NCBI GenBank assembly: GCA_903892415.1
Contig: CAITIQ010000536.1
Span: 1 to 64,000, forward strand
Length of the DNA stretch: 64,000 nt
Source: an uncultured delta proteobacterium
GTDB taxonomy: Bacteria > Myxococcota_A > Polyangia > Polyangiales > Polyangiaceae
Direction: 5' to 3'
In this document: positions 35,724-44,474 of the stretch, piece by piece
Position numbering within the stretch: position 1 is the stretch's first letter
How the letters are laid out: each line of letters starts with the position of its first letter
Position numbers and translations under genes: made by a program
Notes under the pieces: model-generated
The model's input: only the letters and a program-made list of their open reading frames with translations
Databases searched by the model: none
What the model was told of the DNA's origin: nothing

Positions 35724-35785
35724 ACGCTGCGTAAAGAACCTGGCTGCGCCACGGTTCGATTCGTGGTGAAACCGAGTTGATGGGT

Positions 35786-35818
35786 GGGAGGAATCGCGCC
35801 GGCAGGCTGATTCCTCCC
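35786..35818. terminator. Bidirectional terminator-like inverted repeat
   Basis: Perfect 10-bp arms GGGAGGAATC (35786-35795) and GATTCCTCCC (35809-35818) with a 13-nt loop, between the stop of the export lipoprotein gene and the stop of the convergent gene. No U-tract in either direction, but position and stem strength favour termination of both. Confidence 0.65.
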
Positions 35819-35825
35819 TGTTCGG

Positions 35826-36629
35826 TCAGTTCTTGCGAGCCAGGTCCCAATGCCGAACACCTTCGGCGTCCATGGTGGGCTCGCTGATTTTGAGCATCCC
35901 AAGAGCGACTTCCCGCACGCGGCTGTCGCGGTCCTGCTGAAGCCGAATGCGGTCGCCATCGCTCCCAACCACGGTGCAGGGGCCGAAGGTGAAGTGGTTC
36001 ACGCGGTCTCCCTCTTCGGGGTAGGTCTCCTCCAACCAGCCGTCTTTCTTGCCTCGCTTGGGCGGGACGACGGCTCCACCGGGATAGCTGGCTTTTGCCT
36101 TGTTGGCGTCTTCTTCCGGTTCGCGGAGCGCGCGCACTTCTTCGCGAACCTCGGCTTCGGGCTCGGGCTGACGAACGGGTGGCGGGGTGATGATCGGGGA
36201 GGAGTTGGTCATTTGTGTTGGGGCTGAGGCGGTTACTTCAATGGGTAGCGAGACGGGAGAAGGGCGAGCGCCGACGGCAACGGTTGCAACCGAAAGGACG
36301 CGACACGAGACGTCTTTGGCTGCGGCTTTGGTTAGCTGCCCAGCGACGATCTCCGAGCCCGCTGAACCAGCGCGTGCGAGCAGCACGGTGGCCCACTGCG
36401 AGATGGCAAGGCAGGCTCGAAGCTGAACCAAGTCCCACACGCCGTAAAGAGCACGCTCCTGGCGAACCCCGTCCACCAGCTGTTGAACCACAGGAGATTC
36501 CACGACACCGAAGCCCTCGACCCAAGCCGACTCCGGCTCCTGCGCAAGGCAGTCGGCGACGAAACTCGCGACGTCTTCTCCGTTGTTGAGGTGGGTGGTG
36601 AAGGTGGTCGCGGGTTCGGGCTGCTGCAT
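35826..36629 (-). CDS. Hypothetical protein with basic C-terminal domain
   Basis: 267 residues from an ATG at 36629 (an ATG at 36668 overlaps the OmpA-type gene). The N-terminal half, about residues 8-120, is helical with no signal peptide (EDVASFVADCLAQEPESAW, LRACLAISQWATVLLARAGS). A Pro-rich acidic linker follows, then a C-terminal domain starting GDRVNHFTFGPCTVVGSDGD and ending VRHWDLARK, which has a compact beta pattern resembling a CarD- or KOW-type beta module; that is only a guess. It starts 10 bp after the OmpA-type gene on the same strand and is probably co-transcribed with it. Confidence 0.65.
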   Translation of the reverse strand: MQQPEPATTFTTHLNNGEDVASFVADCLAQEPESAWVEGFGVVESPVVQQLVDGVRQERALYGVWDLVQLRACLAISQWATVLLARAGSAGSEIVAGQLTKAAAKDVSCRVLSVATVAVGARPSPVSLPIEVTASAPTQMTNSSPIITPPPVRQPEPEAEVREEVRALREPEEDANKAKASYPGGAVVPPKRGKKDGWLEETYPEEGDRVNHFTFGPCTVVGSDGDRIRLQQDRDSRVREVALGMLKISEPTMDAEGVRHWDLARKN

Positions 36630-36639
36630 TGTTGTCGGT

Positions 36640-38574
36640 CTACTCCGATTCAGAGTCGTCTGGGGCAAATGCGACGTCGAGATGGGCGCCTTCTGTGCGT
36701 GAGCCGGCTGGGTCTCCCGCCACGGCCGCGATGGCGCGTTCGGCGATGCCCTCTTTCATCAGCGCGCGTTTGAAGGCCAAGGCGCGAGCACTACCGAGGC
36801 GCTCGCCTGCAGCGTCATTGCGGCGATCGCCGTAGCCTTCAATCACGATTCGCGTTGGGTTCTTCTGCGCCTTCGCCAAACCCGCGACCACCTTGGCGAG
36901 CTTGGTCAAGGCTGGGGTGAGCTCGGAGCGGCCTGGCGCAAACGCTGGGACGTCGGTGAACTCGAAGGCGTTGTTCTTTAGTTTGGCGAGGCTCTTGGAG
37001 TTGGCCTCGGGGCAGCCGTCTTCGTCTTGCACGCCGTCGAGCGTCTCAGCGTCGTTCGGACAGCGGTCCACGGGGTCCAAAACGCCGTCCAGATCGTTGT
37101 CGGGATCGGCACAGCCGTCCTCGTCTTGGAACGAGTCCTTGTCCTCGGGCTCGCGCGGACAACGGTCTGCGCCGTCGGGGATGCCGTCACGATCATTGTC
37201 CCCTTCGGGACAGCCGTCGTCATCTTGGAAGCTATCTTTGTCCTCGGCGTCCTTCGGGCAGAGATCCTTGCCGTCGACTACGCCGTCCTTGTCGTTGTCC
37301 GGATCGGGACAACCGTCCTCATCCTCGAAGCCGTCGAGATCTTCGCGATCATTGCGGCAGGCGTCCACGTCGTCGGGGATCTCATCGAGATCATCATCGA
37401 GGTCGGGACAGCCGTCTTCATCTTGGAAACCGTCGGTGGTCTCGGCGTCGTCACGGCAGCGGTCTGCGCCGTCCAGGATGCCGTCTTTGTCGTTGTCCGG
37501 GTCGGGACAGCCGTCTGCGTCTTGGAAGCCGTCACGGTCTTCCGCCTTGTCGACGCATTGGTCTTCGCGGTCGAGCACGCGGTCTCCGTCACTGTCGATC
37601 CCGCGCGGTGCGTAGCCGAACGCGCCGACTACGCGCAGTTGAGGCGAGGTCGCGCTCGAATCGGTGAAGGGGATGCCCGTTCCGGCGCCGGCCTGAAAGT
37701 AGATGTCCCCCGCGAGAAAGGGCGCGATGCGAGCCGAAGCTAGCCATTCTCCGGGAACGAGCGCAGCCGCCTCATCGCCTTGCGCAACCAGGCTCGGCAG
37801 CGCGATGGCCTCGGCGCTGAAGGAGAGACCAAGCGGCTGGTAGACCTCGACGTTCGCCCCGAGCGTGATACCGAGTTGGGTGCCGAAGACCACGTTGGCC
37901 ATGGCCTCCTCCGGCCGAATTCGCCCTTCAACGTCGAGCTTGGCTTCAAACGGTGGCAAACGATACGAAGCGCTGACGGCCGGATTGAAGGTCCCGCCGC
38001 GGACGCCAGCAAACTGCGTCTCATCACCGAGCGGCATGCTGAACTCGAAGCGCGCGACCAGGCCGAGGCCGGAGGCGTCTGCCGTGCGCTCTCGCTGAAG
38101 AAACGCGTAGCCGAAACCAAAGCGCGGGTCCCGCAAAACGCTGCGCGTGAGCTCCTGGTCAGAGCCGAGGTACGCAGCGTAGCCAGCGCCGTCCTGGTAG
38201 AAGGTCACCGGCAACGCAGCCGTCAACTCCAGCTTGTCTGTCACACCCAGCGCAAAGGCGAAGGTGGTGGTCAGCAGGTTCTCAACCACGTAGACCTCAC
38301 GTGGATCGGCGTCTGCGCCAAACGCGAGCAACACGAGCGGCCTTCTCGAGTAGCTCGTCGAAAGGCCGAACGCGGCGCTGCCCTCGGGCGTGGTAACGCC
38401 GCCGCCGCCCGTCAAAAACAGCGAATTGCCCGGCTTGACCCAGACTTCATCGATGTCGATACAGGTCGAAAGCGTTGATGCAGGAGCACATTCGGCCGCC
38501 TCCAGGGCCAACGAATGGCCCATCGCAGCTGTAAACGCCATGAGCCCGACCGGAGCTCTCAACCGAAACGGCAT
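36640..38574 (-). CDS. OmpA-family protein with thrombospondin type 3 calcium-binding repeats
   Basis: 644 residues from an ATG at 38574 (the upstream frame to 38646 lacks signal-peptide character). Signal peptide MPFRLRAPVGLMAFTAAMGH. Residues 25-330 have the alternating pattern of a beta-barrel outer-membrane protein. Then about six thrombospondin type 3 repeats of the form DxDxDGxxDxxDxC (for example DSDGDRVLDREDQCVDKAED, DNDKDGILDGADRC, DNDLDGVLDPVDRC) bind calcium as a rigid stalk. The C-terminal about 110 residues are an OmpA-like peptidoglycan-binding domain with a degenerate signature (IEGYGDRRNDAAGERLGSAR). This anchors outer membrane to peptidoglycan. It is divergent from the Maf gene by 57 bp. 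Confidence 0.9.
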   Translation of the reverse strand: MPFRLRAPVGLMAFTAAMGHSLALEAAECAPASTLSTCIDIDEVWVKPGNSLFLTGGGGVTTPEGSAAFGLSTSYSRRPLVLLAFGADADPREVYVVENLLTTTFAFALGVTDKLELTAALPVTFYQDGAGYAAYLGSDQELTRSVLRDPRFGFGYAFLQRERTADASGLGLVARFEFSMPLGDETQFAGVRGGTFNPAVSASYRLPPFEAKLDVEGRIRPEEAMANVVFGTQLGITLGANVEVYQPLGLSFSAEAIALPSLVAQGDEAAALVPGEWLASARIAPFLAGDIYFQAGAGTGIPFTDSSATSPQLRVVGAFGYAPRGIDSDGDRVLDREDQCVDKAEDRDGFQDADGCPDPDNDKDGILDGADRCRDDAETTDGFQDEDGCPDLDDDLDEIPDDVDACRNDREDLDGFEDEDGCPDPDNDKDGVVDGKDLCPKDAEDKDSFQDDDGCPEGDNDRDGIPDGADRCPREPEDKDSFQDEDGCADPDNDLDGVLDPVDRCPNDAETLDGVQDEDGCPEANSKSLAKLKNNAFEFTDVPAFAPGRSELTPALTKLAKVVAGLAKAQKNPTRIVIEGYGDRRNDAAGERLGSARALAFKRALMKEGIAERAIAAVAGDPAGSRTEGAHLDVAFAPDDSESE

Positions 38575-38631
38575 TGAACCCAGGTGGTAGCAAAGTGTGC
38601 GGCGGTGAGCTATCTGCAAACGCCGAAAGCG

Positions 38632-39237
38632 ATGGTTCTGTCTCACTCTTCGCCACTTCTGCTGGCTTCTGGGTCCCCCCGGCGGCGCGAGTTGCTCCAG
38701 TTTGCGGGCGTGCCGGTGCGTGTGGGCACCATATCGGCGGACGAATCCTTGCTCCCGGGGGAGGCTTGGGCCGTCTACCTGGACCGCGTCGTGGGCGCCA
38801 AGCTGGAGCAGGCTGAGCAGCTAAGCTCTCAGCCCGAGCATCGCGATTGCCCGGCCGTGTTGGTGGCCGATACGGTGGTCGTGGTGGACGGAGCGGTCCT
38901 CGGCAAGCCCGTCGATGCGGTGGACTCCGCGCGCATGATTCGGCTTTTGTCGGGGCGCGATCACGAGGTTTCAACGCGCTTCGCGTTACATGCTCGCGAT
39001 GGTGAGACGCTGGCTCGCACGGTTACCACCAAGGTGACCGTGCGCACGCTGTCTGAGCTCGAGGTGGCGAACTACGTCGCTTCGAAAGAAGGCGATGACA
39101 AAGCGGGCGGCTACGCGATTCAAGGCGGCTTTTCGTTTGCGATTCGCAGCATCGCCGGGTCGTACGCTTGTGTCGTAGGCCTGCCGATTTGTGAGGTGGT
39201 GGAGGGCCTCCAAGCGTTGCGGCTTTGGTCTGCGTGA
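38632..39237 (+). CDS. maf: Maf-family nucleoside triphosphate pyrophosphatase
   Basis: 201 residues. Maf proteins hydrolyse non-canonical or mismatched nucleoside triphosphates (dTTP/UTP or methylated GTP) in the cytoplasm. Motifs: LLLASGSPRRRELL near the N-terminus, VADTVVVVDGAVLGKPVD (catalytic Asp region), LSGRDHEV, EGDDKAGGYAIQG, and the C-terminal GSYACVVGLPICEVVEGL. The start ATG at 38632 gives the normal family N-terminus; the frame extends to 38584 without support. The TGA overlaps the next start codon as GTGA, implying coupling with the downstream membrane protein. Confidence 0.9.
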   Translation: MVLSHSSPLLLASGSPRRRELLQFAGVPVRVGTISADESLLPGEAWAVYLDRVVGAKLEQAEQLSSQPEHRDCPAVLVADTVVVVDGAVLGKPVDAVDSARMIRLLSGRDHEVSTRFALHARDGETLARTVTTKVTVRTLSELEVANYVASKEGDDKAGGYAIQGGFSFAIRSIAGSYACVVGLPICEVVEGLQALRLWSA

Positions 39238-40628
39238 CTGCGGCGGAGCGAAGGCGTGGGCTGCGCTTCGCCGCGATCTGTTGTCTCGTCGGCTTGGTGC
39301 TGCGGCTGGGCTTTGCCGTTTGGGGCTACCACCGATTTCCCCCCGTTGCAGACGGCTTCTACTACCATGAGCACGCTGTGCGTTTGGCCGAGGGCTTGGG
39401 CTACTCGACCGACAACGCGGACGGCAGCTCGCGCGCGGTAGCCCACTACCCCGTCGGGTACCCAGCGCTGCTTGCGCTGGGGTACTGGAGCGTGGAGCGC
39501 GCGCCCGGCGTGGGCATGCTGATGAACGCCCTCGTCGGTGGGGCTTTCGCGGCGTTGCTGTTGTTTGCGTTCGCGAGGTCGAGCCAACCCAGCGCAGGAT
39601 GGCTCATTGCGACCAGCGTGGGCTGGGCGCTGCACCCGGCGTTGCTCCTGTACACGCCGGCGCTGATGACCGAAGCGTTCACGGCCGCGCTTTATGCGGG
39701 TGCGCTGGCGTTGTTGTTCTTCGCGCTGCGTCGGCCGGCGCTCAGCAGCCTGACGTTGCTGGGGCTCTTGGGCGGTGTGGGAACGTTGGTGAGACCGCAG
39801 TTCCTCCTGTTTTCGTTGGTCTGCACAATTCTCCTCATTCTTTTTTCAGAGGGCTCGAGGCGCGCGCGTTGGTTGCGAGGGACGCTGCCGCTCGTGGTGT
39901 CGTTGGCGGTGGTGTTGCCGTGGACGTATCGGAATTGCGAGCAGATGGATCGCTGTGCGCTGGTGAGCATGAACGGCGGTTGGAACCTACTGATCGGCAC
40001 TAACGCGGAGGCGCTCGGTACGTGGGCGGAGGTCGTTGTCCCGGACGAATGCAGCACGCTGACCGTCGAGGCCGAGGTGGACCTTTGTTTCGAGCGCGTG
40101 GCCGAGCGTCGCATCGCTGAGGCGCCGGGCGCGTACGTGGCGCTGATCCCGAGCAAGTTGAGCCGTACCTTCGACTACGCAGGCGCCGGCCCTTGGTATT
40201 TGAACGCGTCGAACCCGGAGGCGTTTCCCTTCTCGGCGAAGCTTGTTGCAGGCGCGCTGGAGACGCTGTGGATTCGGCTCTCGTTGATGGTGGGCCTCGC
40301 GCGCTTGGGGGCGGCGCTGCGCATCGGCACGGCGATGCAACGCTGGGCTTTGGCGTTTGGTCTGTGCGCGATCCCATGGGCGACGCCAGCCGTGCTCCTG
40401 TTTGGCGTGCTGGCGCTGCTCCCGCTGCTGCTGAAGAAGCGGAGGGATGCCGAGGCTGTGTTGCTGTTCGCTGCGGGCGCGTTGGTGCTGCTCACGGCGC
40501 TGACCCACGCTGTGTTTTTTGGAGCGGGGCGTTATGCGCTGATGGTGCTGCCGGCCTTTGCTGTGGTGATGGCGTTTGGCGGCCTGCGAGACGCCGCTCA
40601 AAATGAGGCTGATTCAAGGGTTGGTTGA
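39234..40628 (+). CDS. GT39-like membrane glycosyltransferase (dolichyl-phosphate-mannosyltransferase family)
   Basis: 464 residues, polytopic with about 10-12 hydrophobic segments and a short cytoplasmic N-terminus. The first periplasmic loop carries PPVADGFYYHEHAVRLAEG, at the position of the conserved acidic residue of GT-C enzymes, and HYPVGYPALLALG follows, typical of the family. Start GTG at 39234 overlaps the Maf stop by 4 bp. Predicted to transfer a sugar from a polyprenyl phosphate to an acceptor outside the inner membrane; acceptor unknown. It ends 42 bp before the small helical protein gene. Confidence 0.78.
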   Translation: MTAAERRRGLRFAAICCLVGLVLRLGFAVWGYHRFPPVADGFYYHEHAVRLAEGLGYSTDNADGSSRAVAHYPVGYPALLALGYWSVERAPGVGMLMNALVGGAFAALLLFAFARSSQPSAGWLIATSVGWALHPALLLYTPALMTEAFTAALYAGALALLFFALRRPALSSLTLLGLLGGVGTLVRPQFLLFSLVCTILLILFSEGSRRARWLRGTLPLVVSLAVVLPWTYRNCEQMDRCALVSMNGGWNLLIGTNAEALGTWAEVVVPDECSTLTVEAEVDLCFERVAERRIAEAPGAYVALIPSKLSRTFDYAGAGPWYLNASNPEAFPFSAKLVAGALETLWIRLSLMVGLARLGAALRIGTAMQRWALAFGLCAIPWATPAVLLFGVLALLPLLLKKRRDAEAVLLFAAGALVLLTALTHAVFFGAGRYALMVLPAFAVVMAFGGLRDAAQNEADSRVG

Positions 40629-40670
40629 AGAAGAACGGCAACCCTTTTGACAGAATTAGCGATCCGCCCG

Positions 40671-40946
40671 ATGATGCGCCGCATGGCCCTCATTGAGACG
40701 GAAGAAGCCGCCCGCCGCCTAGCTCGCGCGATTGCCAGCGACCTCTCGCTCTACAACGAAGACAAGATCAAAAAAGGCATCGAAGAGGACAACCTCTTCT
40801 CGAACCTTGCGGAGGAGATCGAAGAGGGGCGTGCGCTCTACAAGAGCCGCGTTTCAGCCGATCTTTATCACCGGAATTTCTACGATCGGGCGCTGGTGGA
40901 CATCCTGATCAAGTCCAAAGGCCACGTAAAATCCAAGGTTTGGTGA
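40671..40946 (+). CDS. Small conserved-looking helical protein
   Basis: 91 residues from one of several ATG codons (40671, 40674 or 40683); a TTG at 40647 is also in frame. The sequence is highly helical and charged (IETEEAARRLARAIASDLSL, NFYDRALVDILIKSKGHV) without signal peptide or membrane segment. I recall similar short proteins (motifs NLFSNLAEEIEEGRALY and FYDRAL) as conserved in deltaproteobacteria and myxobacteria without known function. It ends 2 bp before the stop of a convergent gene. Confidence 0.72.
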   Translation: MMRRMALIETEEAARRLARAIASDLSLYNEDKIKKGIEEDNLFSNLAEEIEEGRALYKSRVSADLYHRNFYDRALVDILIKSKGHVKSKVW

Positions 40947-40948
40947 GC

Positions 40949-41365
40949 CTAAACTGAGCGCAGCTTGCTGGCCTGCTCACGCAAGTAGCGCATGGCCTCG
41001 GCTTCGTCGGTGAAGGTTTTGACTTCGCCTAGCGCGTGAGAGGCGAAGCGGTTGGCTTGAAGCCTCCCCACCGCTGTTGCGAGCAGTACGGCGCGCGCGG
41101 CGAAGCGGGCGCTTAGGCGAGGGACTGCCGCAAGTAGCGCTTTTTCGAGCGCCTCGTCGCGCACCATCGGTGCAAGGCGCATGTCTTGAAGCACCACCAG
41201 GCCCGCGCGCTCGCGTAGTGGCACCGAGAGCTGGAAGTCGGCAACGACGGTCTCAAGCGTCTCTGGCGTGAGGGCGTTGGCCGTGCAAATGAGCCTGACG
41301 ATCCTGCTCTCGCGGTCGATCTCGACGCGACCGAAGGCGTTCTCCCTGACTTCGAGCTGACTCAT
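40949..41365 (-). CDS. STAS/SpoIIAA-like small protein, hypothetical
   Basis: 138 residues, cytoplasmic. Alternating strands and helices (FGRVEIDRESRIVRLICTA, LRERAGLVVLQDMRLAPMV, FAARAVLLATAVGRLQANR, FTDEAEAMRYLREQA) match the SpoIIAA/STAS-like alpha-beta fold found as stand-alone proteins in myxobacteria; the serine phosphorylation site of true anti-anti-sigma factors is not identified. Its start overlaps the stop of the pseudouridine synthase gene as ATGA, so the two are coupled. Confidence 0.65.
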   Translation of the reverse strand: MSQLEVRENAFGRVEIDRESRIVRLICTANALTPETLETVVADFQLSVPLRERAGLVVLQDMRLAPMVRDEALEKALLAAVPRLSARFAARAVLLATAVGRLQANRFASHALGEVKTFTDEAEAMRYLREQASKLRSV

Positions 41366-42408
41366 CGCGATCTTTTGATCTGGGCGGGCGTCTTGCGCAA
41401 GGAGCTTGTTTCGGCTGTTGCCGCGGCCGTGCGTTCGCGAGCGACGGTGAGCGCGTGCTCGAAATCGGCCGGCGGCGGGCGCTCGAAACGAAGCTTTTTG
41501 CGCGTTCGCGGGTGCACGAAGCCGAGTACTTGGGCGTGCAAGGCTTGCCTGCCAAGGGCCTCGCCCAGTGCACGAATGGCCGGATCCTTCGGTCGGCCGC
41601 CGTAGACCGGATCACCAAGGATGGGCGTGCCCGAGCGCTCTGTCAGATGGACGCGGATCTGGTGGGTGCGGCCCGTTTCGAGCGTGCAACGTACGAGCGT
41701 GAGCCCGTTGAGCTGCTCGAGTACGGCGACATGCGTAATCGCCCTGCGCGGGGTGCCGGTGGGCCGCAGCGAGGTGAAACGAAGGCGATCCGTCTCGTGA
41801 CGGCCGTGCGCTGTGTCATAGGTTGCGGGTTGCGCGGCCCCGACCACGAGCGCGACATACTCACGGTCGATGCGATGTTGTTGGAAGAGCTCCTTCAGCT
41901 TCTCGCGGCTGGCGACCTTCTTGGCCACCACGAGCAGTCCGCTAGTGCCTTTGTCGATGCGATGGACGATGCCGGGCCGGGTGCAGTCCTCCAGCGTGCC
42001 TTTGTCGAAGCCGCCGCGCGCGAGTAGCCCATGAATCAGCGTCTTTTCGCGGTGGCTCTTGGCGGGATGCACGACCAAGTGCGCCGGCTTGTGCACCACG
42101 ACGAGATCGTCATCCTCGTACACGACGTCGATCACCACGCTGGGATCGGGAATCAGGTCGCTCTGCTGATCGGCGACCGGGCGCACCACGAGCTCGTCCC
42201 CGGCTCGCAACAACGATGAGGATTTGAGGGCTTGGTTGCTGCGTGTAACCAGGCCCTCTTCACACCAACGCTGAATGCGCGCTCGCGATACGGCGAGCCC
42301 GCGAGCCTCGAGCGCGAAAGCGACGAACTTGTCAGCCCGCTCTCCGTTGGCGACAACCAGGAGAGCGATGGGCTCGTTAGTAATCGTCGCCGTCGTCGGC
42401 GTCTTCAC
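41362..42408 (-). CDS. RluA-family rRNA/tRNA pseudouridine synthase
   Basis: 348 residues: an N-terminal S4-like RNA-binding domain (VSRARIQRWCEEGLVTRSNQ, residues 39-60) and an RluA catalytic domain with the signature HRIDKGTSGLLVVAK, containing the catalytic aspartate, followed by HRIDREYVALVVG and GRTHQIRVHL. RluA-family enzymes isomerise uridine to pseudouridine in 23S rRNA (RluD-like) or tRNA; the S4 domain favours the RluD/RluC subgroup. The start at 42408 overlaps the upstream gene by 32 bp; a later start would cut into the S4 domain. The basic C-terminal tail is KTPAQIKRSR. Confidence 0.92.
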   Translation of the reverse strand: MKTPTTATITNEPIALLVVANGERADKFVAFALEARGLAVSRARIQRWCEEGLVTRSNQALKSSSLLRAGDELVVRPVADQQSDLIPDPSVVIDVVYEDDDLVVVHKPAHLVVHPAKSHREKTLIHGLLARGGFDKGTLEDCTRPGIVHRIDKGTSGLLVVAKKVASREKLKELFQQHRIDREYVALVVGAAQPATYDTAHGRHETDRLRFTSLRPTGTPRRAITHVAVLEQLNGLTLVRCTLETGRTHQIRVHLTERSGTPILGDPVYGGRPKDPAIRALGEALGRQALHAQVLGFVHPRTRKKLRFERPPPADFEHALTVARERTAAATAETSSLRKTPAQIKRSR

Positions 42409-42982
42409 CGGTGCCCAACTCAGGATTGAGAGCGAGATGGGACTCGAGATCCTCGAGCCGTTGGGAATCCGTCAGCTCGATCACGCCGGCTTGTTCAGCG
42501 ATGTAGAGGTCAAAGGCTGTGTAACGCGGCCAGAAGCGAACCAACGTGTCCTCGTGCTCAGCGCCCAGGATGATGAGCTCGCCGTCTCGGCGGGCCTCTC
42601 CCAGATAGAGCGCGTGCCACGGGTGGCGCGGCCGGTTGGGCATGCGCACCAACTTGGTGCGGATGCGCGAGTCCGTCCAACCCAACTCCGTCTTCGACTC
42701 GGCCAGCTTGCGCACGCTGGTGAGACGCGGCTTGGGAGCGGCGGCGGAGCTGCCAAAGCGGGCGCGACCGTGGAAACCCTTCCCGAGCGAGGCAAACGTG
42801 AAGTCGAAGGAGAGGAAAGCACGCAACGTTGGCGGAAGCTCCACCATCAACCGCGACTCGAGCGTGTCGAGTGCGGCGCGGCCGGCGCCCACGGGCGACT
42901 CTCCGCCTCTCTTGGCGATGCGCGCCTTCAGAGCGGTGATCGTGTGTTGGACAAGCGGAAGGCCGCGTTCGACGGTCTGCAT
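42377..42982 (-). CDS. SUKH/SMI1-like protein, hypothetical
   Basis: 201 residues, cytoplasmic. The segment LESRLMVELPPTLRAFLSFD is the usual opening helix of SMI1/KNR4 (SUKH) domains, followed by beta-rich sequence (HALYLGEARRDGELIILG, EDTLVRFWPRYTAFDLYIAE) and an acidic tail (GTGEDADDGDDY). SUKH proteins are often immunity proteins but also housekeeping. The 3' end overlaps the pseudouridine synthase start by 32 bp. Family call is low-confidence. Confidence 0.55.
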   Translation of the reverse strand: MQTVERGLPLVQHTITALKARIAKRGGESPVGAGRAALDTLESRLMVELPPTLRAFLSFDFTFASLGKGFHGRARFGSSAAAPKPRLTSVRKLAESKTELGWTDSRIRTKLVRMPNRPRHPWHALYLGEARRDGELIILGAEHEDTLVRFWPRYTAFDLYIAEQAGVIELTDSQRLEDLESHLALNPELGTGEDADDGDDY

Positions 42983-43093
42983 GATTGCGTCTTTTCTGGC
43001 GGCCGCGCGCCTTGCGCACGAGCCCTAAAGAAACCCTACACGAAGGGGGCTAGCATGGTGTGAGCGAAAAGTTCAAGCGTATTCGTTCTAGCG

Positions 43094-43123
43094 CCCCGAG
43101 AGTTCTTACGAAGAACTGCGGGG
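43094..43123 (-). terminator. Hairpin spanning the stop codon of the UPF0104-type gene
   Basis: CCCCG-AG-AGTTCTT (43094-43107) pairs with AAGAACT-G-CGGGG (43111-43123) around a 3-nt loop. On the minus strand it begins inside the last codons of the membrane protein gene. No T-run follows, so termination is possible but not proved. Confidence 0.5.
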
Positions 43124-44113
43124 TGAAGCAGTGGCTAGCAGCTTGGGGTTCCGGAGGCGAAGGAGAAAGAGCGCCACAAAGCCCAATAGCACTGCGAACC
43201 AAAGCGTCCCTAGCCGCGCGAGCAACATTGCAGCTGTTGCAGTGGCCGAAGGTACGCCTCCAAGGCCGACCATGCTCTCCTCCAAAACCTTTTCGGTGAC
43301 GCCCAGTCCACCGGGCACCGGCACTAACGCCCCGGCCAGCGTCGCCGTGGCGTAGAAGAACGTCGCGCGCAAAACGTCGAGCGAAGCCCCAAACCCGCGC
43401 AGTAGCAGGAAGACGCCCACGCCTTCGAGCGCCCAGCCGACCAGGGAGAGCAGCGTGGGAACCAACAGGTGCCGCGCACGGGTGAGTTCGCGCACGCTGT
43501 CGAGCGCGGAGGCGATCTTCGGCGTGAGCCGCGCAAAGATCGGCCCGAGGCGAAAGGGCAGGTGCGAGAGCAACGCGAGCAGCCTTGAGCCAAGGCCGGG
43601 GATGGCCACGAAGCCGAGCAATGAACCCACGACCACGGCGCCCGCAGCTGCCCACAGAGCTCCTCCGGGGAAGGCCGAGGAGCCGATGGTGATGAGCATG
43701 ATCATGCCGATCAGATCGGTGATGCGCTCGGCGAAGACGATGGGCGCCGACTTCTCGACCGGGACGTCACGCAGCTCGCGCAGCACCCAGGACTTGAAGA
43801 CTTCCCCCACTTTGCCCGGGGTCACGGTCAGCACGAAGCCGGAGAGAAAAATCAGAAAGCTCTCGCCTTTGGGCACACCGCGAATGTTCAGAACGCTGAG
43901 GTAGTACTCCCACTTGATGAAGCGCAGGCAGTAGTTGATGAGCGAGAGGCCGCAGGCCGCCGCGAACGCCCACCAATGAAAATACCTAAGTTCAGCTGCG
44001 ACTTTATCGAAGCCACGCAAAGCAACCAGCACGCCGTAGACGACCACCCCCAGCAGCATGCCGAGGAGCAGTCGCTTGCCCATCGAGGAGGCCCCTTGTT
44101 CGCTCTGGCTCAT
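43106..44113 (-). CDS. UPF0104/AglD-type lysylphosphatidylglycerol synthase TM-like protein
   Basis: 335 residues with about eight membrane segments. The segment FVLTVTPGKVGEVFKSWVLRE in shorter form (TVTPGKVGEVFKSWVL) and the downstream FAERITDLIGM are signatures of the flippase-like LPG_synthase_TM/UPF0104 family; GALVPVPGGLGVTEKVL is the second conserved loop. Such proteins are thought to flip or handle membrane lipids, or transfer dolichol-like substrates; in myxobacteria the role is undefined. The catalytic domain of MprF is absent. The gene starts 3 bp after the small membrane protein gene and is presumably co-transcribed. Confidence 0.82.
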   Translation of the reverse strand: MSQSEQGASSMGKRLLLGMLLGVVVYGVLVALRGFDKVAAELRYFHWWAFAAACGLSLINYCLRFIKWEYYLSVLNIRGVPKGESFLIFLSGFVLTVTPGKVGEVFKSWVLRELRDVPVEKSAPIVFAERITDLIGMIMLITIGSSAFPGGALWAAAGAVVVGSLLGFVAIPGLGSRLLALLSHLPFRLGPIFARLTPKIASALDSVRELTRARHLLVPTLLSLVGWALEGVGVFLLLRGFGASLDVLRATFFYATATLAGALVPVPGGLGVTEKVLEESMVGLGGVPSATATAAMLLARLGTLWFAVLLGFVALFLLRLRNPKLLATASPRSSS

Positions 44114-44116
44114 CCT

Positions 44117-44341
44117 TCAACGCGAGGGCGGTACCGAGGGCGGCGGCGGTCGGAAGGAGCTGCGTGAGGAGTTTGGAGCGAGGTCGCGTTTGCGACCCCA
44201 TACGCGAAAGGCCAGATAGACCCCGATCGCGAGAGCGACGACCAGCGCGACCGCCGAGACCTTGAGCAAGTCCTCCGGCTCGGCACCGCGGCCGCCGCCT
44301 CGTAGACCCAGCGTTAAGTCAGTCGTCTCGCTCGTCTGCAC
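44117..44341 (-). CDS. Small membrane protein, 74 residues
   Basis: 74 residues with one transmembrane segment (VSAVALVVALAIGVYLAF) flanked by an acidic N-terminal part and a basic Ser/Arg/Pro-rich C-terminal tail. It lies 3 bp upstream of the UPF0104-type gene and is likely co-transcribed. A 133-bp divergent intergenic region separates it from the MopE-like lipoprotein gene; this region should contain both promoters. Confidence 0.68.
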   Translation of the reverse strand: MQTSETTDLTLGLRGGGRGAEPEDLLKVSAVALVVALAIGVYLAFRVWGRKRDLAPNSSRSSFRPPPPSVPPSR

Positions 44342-44474
44342 GGCGTGCTTCTAACGGCCAAGCCTGCGAGCCGCAAGTCACCGCGCTGTCACCCTTTGGT
44401 CAAGGTCGTTCGTTTAAGCGTTTTGATCCGAATTTAAGGCCTCGATTCCGCTCGCCCGGCCTATCGTTGGCTCG

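Noticed and set aside
36893..37743. Long plus-strand frames opposite the OmpA-type gene
   Set aside because: They arise from the repetitive calcium-repeat DNA read backward; the minus-strand protein has barrel, calcium repeats and a peptidoglycan-binding domain.
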